Source of the DNA: Microbotryum silenes-acaulis
Taxonomy: Eukaryota; Basidiomycota; Microbotryomycetes; Microbotryales; Microbotryaceae
Length of the DNA: 64,000 nt
Direction: 5' to 3'
Assembly (NCBI GenBank): GCA_003665825.1
Contig: QPFY01000013.1
Location: forward strand, 124,001-188,000
This document shows positions 11,701-21,494 of this stretch, piece after piece. The notes beneath the pieces are model-generated. The model worked only from the letters and a program-made list of their open reading frames with translations, had not been told where the DNA came from and searched no databases. How positions within the stretch are numbered: the first letter of the stretch is position 1; the number at the start of each line of letters is the position of its first letter. The position numbers were made by a program, and so were the translations under genes.

Positions 11701-13070
11701 TCGGCGACGAGAGAGCCGTCAAGCCAAACCTGTTGAGTATCTCCCCCATGGCCATAAACCAATTTCGCGCCTCCAGCGCGGAGCGACGACATTGAGATGA
11801 GACCATACTTCGATCCAGGGAGGCAGTACATCTCCTTGAACTTGAGAAGGTGACCTTGCGAAGTCTTAACAGACATTCGCCCGTATCCAGTGGCTTGACC
11901 AAGCGAATTGTCGGCCATCTGGACTTGCATCGGGGATTCTTTGAAGTCCGAGAGCAGCGAGCGATCGCCAACAAAGTGGTGACCAGCTCCGGTATCCGCG
12001 ATCCAAACGAAATCGGTATCGGGAGCTCTCGAGGAAGAACCAGCAAGGTAAAGGGAATGGGAGTTCATTGCAACCAACGCGGGGGCTGCAGATGACTTTG
12101 AGCGGTTTTCAGGGCACACAGCATCGCTAGACCAGTGTCCCTTCGCTCCACATGCATGACAGGTCGAATCGGGAGGGCGGCGATTTCCTTGACCGTCACG
12201 ATTGCCTTTCTTGTGACTGCTTTTGCGACGCGCTCCCTTTTGCGATTCGCCTTGCGCAACGAGCGCGGGAACAGGCGACTGAGCAATGGCGCGTCCGGAA
12301 GTCGTGGCAGATAGACCGTTGATGCGACTTGCCAGCGAGATTTTGAACTGATACGACCGTGCCTCTGAAACAATCTCCGAAGGAAGAGCCAGAGGTCGAC
12401 GCAGTGAGCTGGTGAACGACTCGTGTTGCGGGTCGAAGACGGAATCGAGCATCAGCGTCGACTGTTGAGCTGGTGGCATCCCGGAGCCACACGCCTCAAG
12501 ATCTTGTAGAATTCCTTGGATGGTGATCAGGTGGTGAAGCAACTGCCCGCGATCGCCAGACGAGAACTTGCGCGCATAGAGCTCAGTCGTCAAGGCGCCG
12601 ATCTGAGCGCTCATCGTGCCGAGGTAGAACGTGTTCAGCGAGTCGAGTATGTCGTAAGACGTGTAACAACCCCTGACCAGGTGAAGATTGGCCTCGTCGA
12701 GAAACTGAATGATTTCAGCCTGAGTTCGAACCTCCTTCTTTAGCTCCTTGGCGATCTTCGCGTCCATAGCTGCGAAGTCGAGCCGCTCGAGTGGCGAGTG
12801 GAAGCCACGCGATCGATCGTCGATTGCGGCCTGAAGAACAGCCTCCGCAGCCGGGCTCATCCGCCTCGATGCGCAAAGATGCAAATCCTTGGACCCAAAA
12901 CGACCAATAAGACGTCGACGCCAATCCATGTAGTTGGAGGCTCGAAGAATTGGGACATGTAACCCACGATCACTCGTTTCGGTGGAGGGTGTATCGGTGT
13001 CCATTCCGATGGTGGTGCGATGGGAATCGCTTTGCTGACCCGGGCCTCCTACGCTACCCGTTGGGCTCAT
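8705..13070 (-). pseudogene. Copia gag-pol polyprotein, frameshifted
   Basis: The ATG is at 13070. An open frame of ~1070 codons covers gag, a zinc-knuckle-like CHACGAKGH...C (CX2CX4HX6C, last spacing longer than usual), protease motif ADTGAGHH, the HHCC/pre-integrase WHRSFGH...CEPC, and the integrase core with D-D-E (IDLG, RSDNGGEF, then GQAERANGS). A low-complexity Pro/Ala spacer near 10500-10620 precedes reverse transcriptase. Frame is lost twice within ~30 bases near 9855-9890 (GFAQ, then NETFAPV, then SSITT). The polymerase motif YVDDG is intact downstream. Near 9320 the frame shifts again and the ~50-60 residues expected between LEHYTFE and [12 protein letters not shown] are absent. RNase H ([24 protein letters not shown]) follows. 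Start and primer site overlap. Confidence 0.92.
8715..8723 (-). promoter_or_regulatory. Copia polypurine tract
   Basis: On the minus strand ATGTGGGAG lies directly before the TGTCATT start of the 3' LTR, the expected place of the plus-strand primer. Confidence 0.7.
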
Positions 13071-13074
13071 AACC
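13063..13074 (-). promoter_or_regulatory. Copia primer-binding site for an initiator tRNA-Met fragment
   Basis: Directly after the 5' LTR the minus strand reads GGTTATGAGCCC. Its complement GGGCTCATAACC is the anticodon stem-loop sequence of eukaryotic initiator tRNA-Met. Drosophila copia and yeast Ty5 are known to prime from such a half tRNA. The gag-pol start codon (13068-13070) sits inside this site. Confidence 0.85.
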
Positions 13075-13321
13075 TATCGCAGAAAAGATGCGAGCGCGGA
13101 AGTAAAGCCTTCCGATAGGTGAGGGTGCACGACGCCGAGAAGTCAGGACCACAATGTAGAGCGAGTGATGAGAAAGCTACCAAGAGTAAACAGCCGCGCG
13201 GGAAGAAAGCCCCGCGCGCTCCCTAACTTAAACAGATCAAACTCCAATACCAAAGTGACTAATGACTAAACGCACGCGCATCCGCGCAGATACCATAGGC
13301 ACAGACACATATCAAATGACA
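13075..13321 (-). repeat. Copia 5' LTR (247 bp)
   Basis: Same length and ends as the LTR at 8468-8714, with about three substitutions between them, implying a recent insertion. It should contain the element promoter; no clear TATA box was picked out. Confidence 0.93.
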
Positions 13322-13575
13322 CAAAGTAGCTGACGCAATGATGGACAAGTGGGTAGTTAAATTTGGTGCTTCGCGATCTTTGGTCCAGGGAGACGAGAAC
13401 ACGAACTTCAGTCAACGGTCGATAGCAGAGTCAATGATTGGTGAGGAACCAATCAAGAGGACTCCGCACCGCCGCTGACGCAGTCCGCGCCTCCCTGGCC
13501 AAAATGGCTAAAACTACCCAAAACCCCCAAAGACGCTCCTAGCCATTACTGCTCGCGCAGTCCCTTCCAACATGG
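13322..13575. other. Short unassigned stretch between the two retroelements
   Basis: About 250 bases between the copia LTR and the first readable gypsy pol codons. It may be the flank of the copia insertion or decayed gypsy sequence. No gag or protease coding sequence is seen. Confidence 0.4.
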
Positions 13576-14967
13576 GTGACTTTGAAAGATCAGCATGTTG
13601 AAGCCGGTCTCTGGATCCCCGCTTCGACGAAGAATGCGGACCCGATGATGCCTATACTCAAGAAAGATGGGAAGGCAAGACCGGGGGTGGATCTTCGTGC
13701 TCGCAATGCGAACACGGTGAAAATGTCTATCCCGGCGGTCGATGCGGGTTACATTCGTAGTAGCATCGCAACGAACAAGTACCACGTCGAAGTCCACTTG
13801 AAAGGAGCTTTTCAACAGCTTCGTATCAAGCCTTCAGACGTTTGGAAGACCGCATTCACGTCAATCCACGGCGTGTACACGACACCTGTTGCCCAACAGG
13901 GTGACACGAACTCCCCCGCCACACTGGCGCGGATGATCTCCTATGTCTACCAAGGCCTTCTGGGCAAGCAAATGGAGGCATACGCCGACAACATCTTTGT
14001 CGTCGGTAACACATGGAAGGAGATTCGAGACCACACGATCAGCGTACTCGTACGATCTCAAGTGCATGAGCTTTGCTTCAGCGCCTCGAGCCTGAAAGTA
14101 TGCCCCGAGTGGGTTGAAGTCTCGGGAATGGATTGCCAATTCGGTACAATTCGGATGTCCCAGGCTCACAAAGATGCGATCCTGACAATCGCGAAACCAA
14201 CGATGAAAGTGCAACTTCAACGCTTCCTTGGGAGTGTTGAGTGGTCGAGTCGGTACTTCCCGCATCTCGCCGAGATAGTTGCGCCCCTGACCAATTTAGT
14301 TGGAGACGAACCGTGGACCTGGTCCGCGGCGCAAGCCATCGCTTTCGAGGAACGAAGAAGGCGATCGATGATGCCCGACAGCTGACGGTTATACGTCAAG
14401 AAGAACTTGCACCGAGAGACACGGACCCGATTCATCGGTCTGCGCCACCTACGGAGCCAGTGACGAACCCGTCCCCGGGCAAATACATTTTCTTACAATG
14501 CGACGCGTCGTCAGTCAGCACGTCTGCTTGTGTGACTTACGGTGAAAACTGGTGGAACGCTCTTCCGGTTTACCATCACTCGAGAAAATTGACAAACACG
14601 CAGTTGAGCTATCCAACGCACGAGATTGAACTCCTTGCGATCTTCGAAGGTTTTCAGAAGTTTCACAATATCCTTCTGGGCCGCAAGGTGACAGTGATTA
14701 CCGACAATGAATCGTTAGCATCGTTTTTGACGGCGCGACAGATGAACGAGCGCCAAGCACGGGGTCTACAACTTCATATCCCAGTTCGATTTTGTCATCA
14801 GACATATCGAAGGCGATTGGAACAAAACACCTGACATGTTCTCCCGCCAGTACGAGGATGACAACATCTGCGACTCGTATGAGGACCCAAACCTTGACGA
14901 TCTCGACACGGAACATGATCGTGACGATTATTTGCCACTAGGACCAAGGCTGCAGTCGCTGCAGTAG
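13576..14967 (+). pseudogene. Gypsy reverse transcriptase-RNase H fragment
   Basis: The frame starts inside the fingers (PILKKDGKARPGVDLRARNA) and runs through VEVHLKGAFQQLRI, YADNIFVVGN, the connection and RNase H (LQCDASSVST, THEIELLAIFE, VITDNESLA). In active enzymes the first of these motifs has Asp (DLKxxxxQ) and the second is YADD; here they are His and Asn, so two of the three metal-binding aspartates are lost. One-base shifts occur near 14345 and again near 14775 (frame resumes at FISQFDFVIRHIEGDW). The stop is at 14965-14967. Confidence 0.88.
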
Positions 14968-15013
14968 TCGTCTCGCTCAGCCGAGACCAACCGAACAAAC
15001 CAAGACTCCAGCG

Positions 15014-16597
15014 GTGGAGACAACACCGAAGGCGAAGGTGGCGAAGCCTAAGCCGAAGAAACTATCGCGCAAGGAAAAAGCGATTGCTGCGCGACTCGAG
15101 GAGGAAGGTGGAATCCCCACCAATCAAGCTCTGAATCTTGACCCTCAACACCGAGACAGGACGTGGCAAGCAGCCACGGACTACATGAACGATCCTTTCT
15201 TCAAGAAGATCGTGACCACCGTTGATGATTTCGATCGATACACCCTCAGCGCTGATGGCGCTCTGTGGCAAAATGACGAAATTTACGGCGACCCACTGTG
15301 CATCGCAGCAGGCACTGGACGAAAAGTCCGAGAACTCGTGTTGGAACACGCACACGAGATGACAGTACACACTGGTAGCCGAAAGATGATGGCTCACGCA
15401 GCACATCACTACTGGTGGCCTACTATGAGTGCGGATATCGAAGAATATTGCAAGACCTGCGAAGCATGCCAAGTCTCCAAGATTGGTACGCAAATGCGCA
15501 GCGGCAAATTGCACTCGATGCCGATACCGGCAGGTCCGCTACAGACGATCGCAGTGGACTTTCAAGGCCCACTGGTGAAAGCGAAATCGCAAGGAAAGGA
15601 AGTTGATTTCCTGTGCAACTGGATTGACACCTTCTCTGGAGAGGTCATATCCGTGCCTTGCGAACAGACGATTACCGCAAAGGGATGCGCGGAACTATTT
15701 TTTCAATTTGTGTTCCCTCAGTGGGGAATACCGACTCAGATCGTATCTGACCGCGACCCTCGATGGACGTAAGATCTCTGGCGAGCCATGTTTGAAGGGC
15801 TCGGCACGACGCTACTCCTTAGCATGAGTTTTCATCCGCAAACGAACGGGCGCATCGAACGGATGCACCGAGACCTCAACGCGATGATGAGGCAGATCGT
15901 GAACGAAGAACAGACGAAGTGGCCTGATCAACTACCATTCGTGATACATGCCATCAACTCCACGAAAAGCTCCTCGACAGGGTACTCGCCCTACCAGCTG
16001 GCTCGAGTTGTAGCACCGAAGAACGTGCCCGGCTGGGCACGGGCCCCCGACGGCACCACCGCCGGCGACTTGATTGAGCAAGCGGTGCAAAGACGATCGC
16101 GCGCCCGCGACAATGTCTTGAAAGCACGTGGTGACCAAGCTGTCATTGCCAACCGCAAGCGAAAACCCGACGCCGACCCTCAGAAGGCCATAGGAGAATT
16201 CTTTTTAGTGCGCACAGCGAACTTCGCCTGCGCACCCGACCGATCACGCAAGTGGACTGCCCCTTGGGCCGGCCCATTCGAATGCGTGGATTTCATTCCT
16301 GCCACCTCGACGTACACGCTGGAACTCACTCCGCGGTACGCACAACGACGGATTCACCCCCGGTTTCATGGCAGCCAGGTGAAGAAGTGGATCGCCACCG
16401 ACGAAGACCGATTCCCCAACCGCCTTTTCAATGCCAAGCCGCTTTTTCCGATCGACAGCGTGACGATGACCTCTCTCAACGGAGGATCAAACGACTTGCC
16501 GATCCCAGAATCGCGGAACACCTCCGTTCTAACACCGGACCCTACAGAGGACCAGGAGGAAACAGGAGAGGAGGTGGCTACTCCCACACGCCGATAG
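15014..16597 (+). pseudogene. Gypsy integrase with an internal stop
   Basis: A Lys-rich linker leads to the zinc-binding domain HEMTVHTGSRKM...CKTCEACQ, then the catalytic core: D in VDFQGP, D in SDRDPRW, and E in IERMHRDL after a PQTNGR motif. A TAA at 15770-15772 interrupts the core just after DPRWT; the reading resumes in the same frame at DLWRAMFEGLG. The C-terminal part ends at 16597 with a GPFECVDF and FHGSQVKKW SH3-like fold typical of gypsy integrases. No chromodomain is recognised. Confidence 0.9.
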
Positions 16598-16860
16598 ACG
16601 AAAATCCAACCAACTTGGATTTGGGAAGGAGGATGTGAGGCGCGAGCGGCCTCGCACGCACATGACCAAGGCCTGAATCTGGCCGAAACCCGGCTGACCG
16701 AATATCGGACCAGGGCCGGGGGTACGGGCGCGATTTCCAACTACATGAGATCCTGATGAGAGTGCTTCTTACCAAAGGTGGACGTACTTGGTGGTCAAGC
16801 AAGTAGGACTGTCGAGTTTCAGTGTGATACATGACATAATACACGAGATACAGCGGATTG
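16598..16860. other. Putative remnant of a gypsy 3' LTR
   Basis: The sequence follows a polypurine tract and begins TGTGAGGCGCG at 16634. There is no second copy in the window to define its length. No coding sequence is seen. Confidence 0.3.
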
Positions 16861-16864
16861 CCGT

Positions 16865-17075
16865 GCTACGACGGTGGTAGATGCGCCATCCTTAATTGGT
16901 AAACGCACCTTTCTTCCGGAGCAAACGCACCAAACTTGCGCGAAGAATGCATGCACCATTTGTAAGTGAACTTTGCACCTTTCTACCGGGGTAGATGCGT
17001 CAAGCTTCGGGGGTAAACGCGCCCGCGTAATTGGTGATTGCACCATTTGCTCGCGGCATTGACCCATTTTCCTTT
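16865..17075. repeat. Degenerate ~22-bp tandem array
   Basis: About nine diverged units share the pattern gtnnatgcaccnttnttncgg. Examples are ggtagatgcgccatcctt, ggtaaacgcacctttcttcc, gtgaactttgcacctttct, gtagatgcgtcaagcttcg and ggtgattgcaccatttgc. Unit length varies between 20 and 25 bases. The array lies between the gypsy remnant and the kinase-like gene. Confidence 0.6.
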
Positions 17076-17352
17076 TAGAAATGAACGCCCCGCGAGCGCG
17101 CGCCCGCGTTTAGCCACTCTGAAACGCCCCACCACCCACCCCCAACCCCCAACCCCCATTTGTACTCCCCAGCCTTGACATGTCGTTCGGAAAACCCAAG
17201 GTCAACTTATCCGGCCCCTTCTGCGCACTCCCCGCTCCGGACCGGGATTTGGCAGTGCATGGACGATGTGGAGCGGTGCTCCAACCGGCTCATCCTCGAC
17301 GCGCATCCCGAACGAGTTGCCACCACTTCCTCCCGAAGCTCGTCACCCCGTC

Positions 17353-19510
17353 ATGCCCATGATGGATTCGTCGCTTCTGAAACGCGTCGAGCAGACCCTG
17401 GCTGCCTTCTTGGACGAGCACGAGCTTTCGAGCGCCGTCCTCCAAGACTGAGGAGCTGCTGGAGCAGACGCCAGCTCCGCTCCTGTGTACCCGCGGACCT
17501 ACGTGCACCGCCACCGTCCACGACCTTCGGATCCGAGTGCTCGAACCACTCCTCAAATTCCTCCTGAACCAACTGGAGCTAAAAAGCAACCCCGGGGCGT
17601 CCCCAAGTCCGCACTATCGTCTCCAGTTTCGCCCTCAGGACCCGTCCCAGCCGGATGGAGTCACGTTGGCCTTGATGAAGGATCGTCCTGGAACGTGCGT
17701 CGCTCTCATGGTTATCCACTTTGAGGAGGATGACGACTTCGTCTCCTTTGGCCCTCAATCCAACCTGTTCGCACGAAAAGGCGAGTGCAGGTATCACCTT
17801 CACCACGAGCGCCCGATTCCTCTCCAGAACGGCGGCAGAAGTCATGGAGCGCAAGCCATCTTGAACAAGGTCTAACCGCTGAAACTGAGCTTATACTGGT
17901 GCCCACCCCACTGATGACCTCGTACTTTGACTTCTTGTGCAGCTGGCGTTGCTGATGGAATCGGCGGTCGAGCGCCACCCCGAGACCGGCGAGGTCATCG
18001 TTCCTGTACGATTCGGCATGATCCTCAGCACTCAACTGGGCATCTTTGCCGAGGCCAGTGCGTACCCGTCTCGTGTTTTCGTTCTCGCCCGCGCACAGAG
18101 CTTATGTGATTTGCGCTTTCCCAGTTGTGAAACCGCAGAACCCCAAGGACTTCGGGCTCATTTACTCGCCGCTGTTTCACACAATAGGCGCGATACACTA
18201 TCTCGATATGGAGACCTCCTTCACGCTCACACGCGGATCTGTAGCACTGATGTTTCTTGCGTCGATGATCGATCACCTCGCTAAAGCCCCTGAGCCTCCT
18301 TTTGAGGTCGTACAAAGGCTTTTCGGTCAAGCCGACCCAAGTGACGCCAAGAGATGGACGTTCCAGCGGAAGCCGAGGAGACGCACGCCCAAAAAAGGAT
18401 GGACCCCACCATCGAACGTGGAAGTCTTCTCTGTAGACGACTATCGTGTTGAAGCCAAACTGAGTCTCGCAGCCTTGCCAGTACGTCCGCGCATTACGAC
18501 TCTAAGATTGGAACCGCCCTTGATGGCCATGTTCTTCCCATGTCGTTCAGCCTCGAATCTCCATCAGCAATGGCAAGATGCCAGAAACGCGGAGTGGATA
18601 CGAAGTCGTCGAGACTGGCCCAGCTCAAGACAACAGTTCAAAGAAGCACAAATCCGAATCGACGAAGCACAAACCGTGTCAGCGCCTGTGTACCTTGCCC
18701 CCAGCCTTGCTGTCCTTTCTACTTGCCTTCAGGCCGGAAACGCATGGCGACGCAAAGGAAGAGTTCCTGTCGGACTTGGTCAATGTAGAACCACAGTCAC
18801 TTCCGCATTTAGTGCTCCCCCAGTTCATTGCAGAGGGTGGGTTTGCTGTTGTACGTGCGGGTTTGTTGATCGGCAGCTCGTCTGTGCCGGACTTGTCCAT
18901 GGACGAATATCTCTCGTCTTCGATGGACGAACAGCAACACAGTGACTCGGACGCCGACACCGAAATGCATACTGCGGAAGCCGATCGACTTGGTTCATCG
19001 ACCTGGATTCCCCGCACGTCCATTCCGACGGATCAAGCGGTGGTGTTCAAGTCTTTCTGGGATGTTCCGAGTGCCGTGCACGAAGCCTTGTTCTATGAAC
19101 ACGTCTTTCCGCTACTGCCCAGCGAGGCCCGCGCCTTACTCCCGACCTATCATGGTGCCTATCGAGATTCTAAAGGGACCAATCTGGGAATCATTTTGGG
19201 GTACGGAGGCCGGCCGATCGACGAGAAAGAGGTGGACGAGGTCCTCAAGAAGAAAGTGGCGTGAGTCTGGTTGCGCGGATGTACTGGTCTTCTCTCGCCG
19301 TGGGCTTTGCAGCTGACGATGTCATCGTCTCGCGCATGATACAGCGACGCATTCAGAGTCTTCGACAAATGCGGCGTCGAGCACATGGATCGAGAACTGC
19401 GCAATGTCCTCGTACGCAACGACGGATTGTTGTGCATCATCGACTGGAACCTCGCGAGACTCAATTTTGATCGTCGCTTCCTCAAGTATGGGACAGAGTT
19501 CAGGTGGTGA
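17353..19510 (+). pseudogene. Kinase-like gene with one apparent frameshift
   Basis: The coding frame from ATG 17353 (MPMMDSSLLKRVEQTLAAF) is lost at about 17448 and continues one base shifted (KTEELLEQTPAP). Inferred exons after that: to 17869, 17943-18057, 18125-18480, 18551-19260, 19345-19510, all in phase. The N-terminal ~350 residues are not recognised. The C-terminal part resembles a protein kinase: glycine loop IAEGGFAVVRAG, VVFK lysine, EALFYEHVF helix C, then HMDRELRNVLV for the catalytic loop and IIDWNLA in place of DFG. The aspartate of the HRD position is kept two residues after His, so activity is possible but unusual. Without the frameshift this would be a full gene; sequencing error cannot be excluded. 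Confidence 0.65.
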
Positions 19511-21494
19511 GGTGATGCTGAGGAGGAGGGTGGAGTCCCAGTGCGAGAGGTGTAAAATTGAAGTGTGCGTCATTCGATGGTCCTGGAAGTTGGGGAAGAT
19601 GTATATCTCGTGGGAACAGACGCTCCGTTGCATTATGGTGCAAGAACCCCGATGCAGCCTCGTCGAGCGGGGCGCAGCCGTTCCTCGGATCCTTATTGTT
19701 CTGACCTCATGTGACAGCTCTCGAAGCTTCTTGTAAATATTACAGCCCAGTAGCACAGGTACAAAGGTGAATTTGACGAGCGCTGTGGGACGAGATCGTC
19801 GGGACAGGGTCTGTTGAAGATCTTCCCCGACTTCGGAAAAGCCCGGCCTCGAATTTTGGTGGTGTTGCTCCCTCCTGCACCCCACTCCACCATCACCAAC
19901 TACTCATGCCCACCATCTCTCGCTTTATTACTCAATAACAAGATTCTTTCCCCATCGAACACACTTGTGGCCCCTCATCCTTGGTGCAGGGCGGACAATC
20001 GATCAAGTCCAAGACCAATCCAGCCTCGACCACCCGGTCGTGCCATGCACCCCCCGCCGATCGCACCAACTTGAAGCCCGTTGTCGTCCTTTCTAACTCA
20101 TCGGAAACACACTCATGAAAGATCTCCTCGGTCGAGAGGCACCTCTTGTTAGCGGTCAAATTCAAGCAGCGGGTCACTGCGCAGGGGCTCGAAATTGATT
20201 CAGCTTCCCCTGGCAAAACGGGATCCACCGCCACCTTCCGAAGCGAACCATGGGCTGCGACGACCTCGTCGGCAGATTCGGATGAGGCATTTGCCAACAC
20301 TTGCACCAGTGACCTTGATTTGATTCCGACGCCCATTCGGCGTACGACTACGAAAAAAGAGGTGGGCGCCCTCGCAAACGCTTTCATCGGCTTTGCTCTT
20401 GTCCCCATATTGCTACTGCACACCCCCCTGAGCAGGGGGTCGTCGCTTTTGGGATACGGCGTTCTCGAACTCCTTCGACGAGGTTGAGCCCCTATACGAC
20501 GTTAACAGAAGCGGCCTCTTCACCTCGAGGCCCAAGGTCACGCCGACACTCTGCAGGAGCCTACCTCCCTGCCAACTACTGAACCCTAACCGCACCGTTC
20601 CTGTGCGGCCCTCGAACGTGTATGCTTGTACCTTATAAACTGCAGCCTCCGAGTCGCAGCTGTTTTGCGCACATTATGATAAGAGCACAGATTCAACGTG
20701 GCTATAGATATGACGATCCTATGGTGCTTCACTCACCAAGATCCGACCCGAGAAAGAGATGGACGAAAGCTCGAAAGGTTCCCTTTATTCTCGAAGGCTA
20801 CCCCTGGCTCGTCCCGGGCGGCTGCCGGAGCGCTTTCACTGCAGAGAGCCTTCCTCACGTTTGCTTGCTACTTCGCATGGAGACGCCAGGCCGTAGAGCA
20901 TGGTATAGACTACATGTTTCTGTTATTTTTCGCTCGGAATTAACTTGGGGGTACATAACTACCCGCTGTTGGGCTCGCTGTTGGGTTCGAGGTGGGGATA
21001 TGCTTTTCGGAATGCTCTGAAAAGGAAGACGAGAAAGGTCCCGACTCCGATCCCGGTCCCGAGCGGTTTCCATCATTGAAAAGTGATGAACGTACATGAA
21101 AGGGCTTGGAATGTTTTGTTTTGTTGAGACGGGGTGTATTTGTCTACATCGCTTCCTCCCAATGCTGAAGGCTGGCTGTATGCAGGTCGACGAGTCGCCT
21201 CTGAAGTAGCCGAGTTGACTGCACGTCTTGAATGAAGGATCGCCGGCAATAGGCCGGATGGACTTGATTGAGGGTTCGATCGTCGATTAGTAAAACGCGT
21301 CCTTGGTCGAACGTCGCGCGCGCGCTTTCGCTGGGCCTGCGTTATATAAGTGAGAGAGCGCGAGTCGCGAACCGTGCGCGCTTCCGCTAATACTCGCACG
21401 CGCACACACACCTCCCCTCTCGCTTGTACTCACTCCCGTTGTCGATCGCGCGTTCGGACCGGCGTGTATTTGTGTGACTCTTCAGTAGTCCATC
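19511..21494. other. Intergenic region upstream of CDC24
   Basis: Two kilobases without a recognisable gene. A minus-strand frame (19932-20423) and a plus-strand frame (20146-20487) overlap here; neither resembles a known family or shows convincing codon use. The last 200 bases are likely the CDC24 promoter and leader. Confidence 0.5.
21343..21350 (+). promoter_or_regulatory. Possible TATA box of CDC24
   Basis: The sequence tatataag lies about 150 bases upstream of the CDC24 start codon, followed by a purine-rich then cac-rich leader. Confidence 0.45.

Larger units (their letters stand above)
8468..13321 (-). mobile_element. Ty1/copia LTR retrotransposon, full length but disabled
   Basis: Element of 4.85 kb read on the minus strand. 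Two 247-bp LTRs (13075-13321 as 5' LTR, 8468-8714 as 3' LTR) differ at about three positions. Order on the minus strand: 5' LTR, primer site, gag, zinc knuckle, protease, integrase, reverse transcriptase, RNase H, polypurine tract, 3' LTR. Integrase before reverse transcriptase defines copia. The pol region has at least two indels and a deletion, so it cannot make its own enzymes. No matching target-site duplication is visible: flanks are gagtt on the left and caaag on the right. Confidence 0.95.
13560..16640 (+). mobile_element. Ty3/gypsy retroelement, 5'-truncated and decayed
   Basis: Reverse transcriptase and RNase H (13.6-15.0 kb) are followed by an H2C2 zinc finger and integrase (15.0-16.6 kb), the gypsy order, on the strand opposite to the neighbouring copia element. 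Gag and protease are missing. The reading frame is broken by frameshifts near 14345 and 14775 and a TAA at 15770-15772. After the polyprotein stop, gggaaggagga (about 16623-16633) followed by tgtgagg looks like a polypurine tract and the start of a 3' LTR, but no second LTR was found to confirm it. Confidence 0.88.

Noticed and set aside
10649..12046. Long minus-strand open frame of 465 codons
   Set aside because: It overlaps copia gag-pol in another frame; the translated product is Ser/Arg-rich nonsense while the overlapping frame has clear protease and integrase motifs.
16634..16860. Complete gypsy LTR
   Set aside because: Only the polypurine tract and a TG start are seen; no second copy or defined end, so it is reported only as a possible remnant.
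17130..17160. ccccaacccccaaccccc run as a telomere repeat
   Set aside because: Only a few imperfect units, in the middle of a gene-bearing region, with no repeat array.
19932..20423. Minus-strand frame of 163 codons
   Set aside because: No recognised domain or convincing codon use, and a plus-strand frame overlaps it. Left as intergenic.
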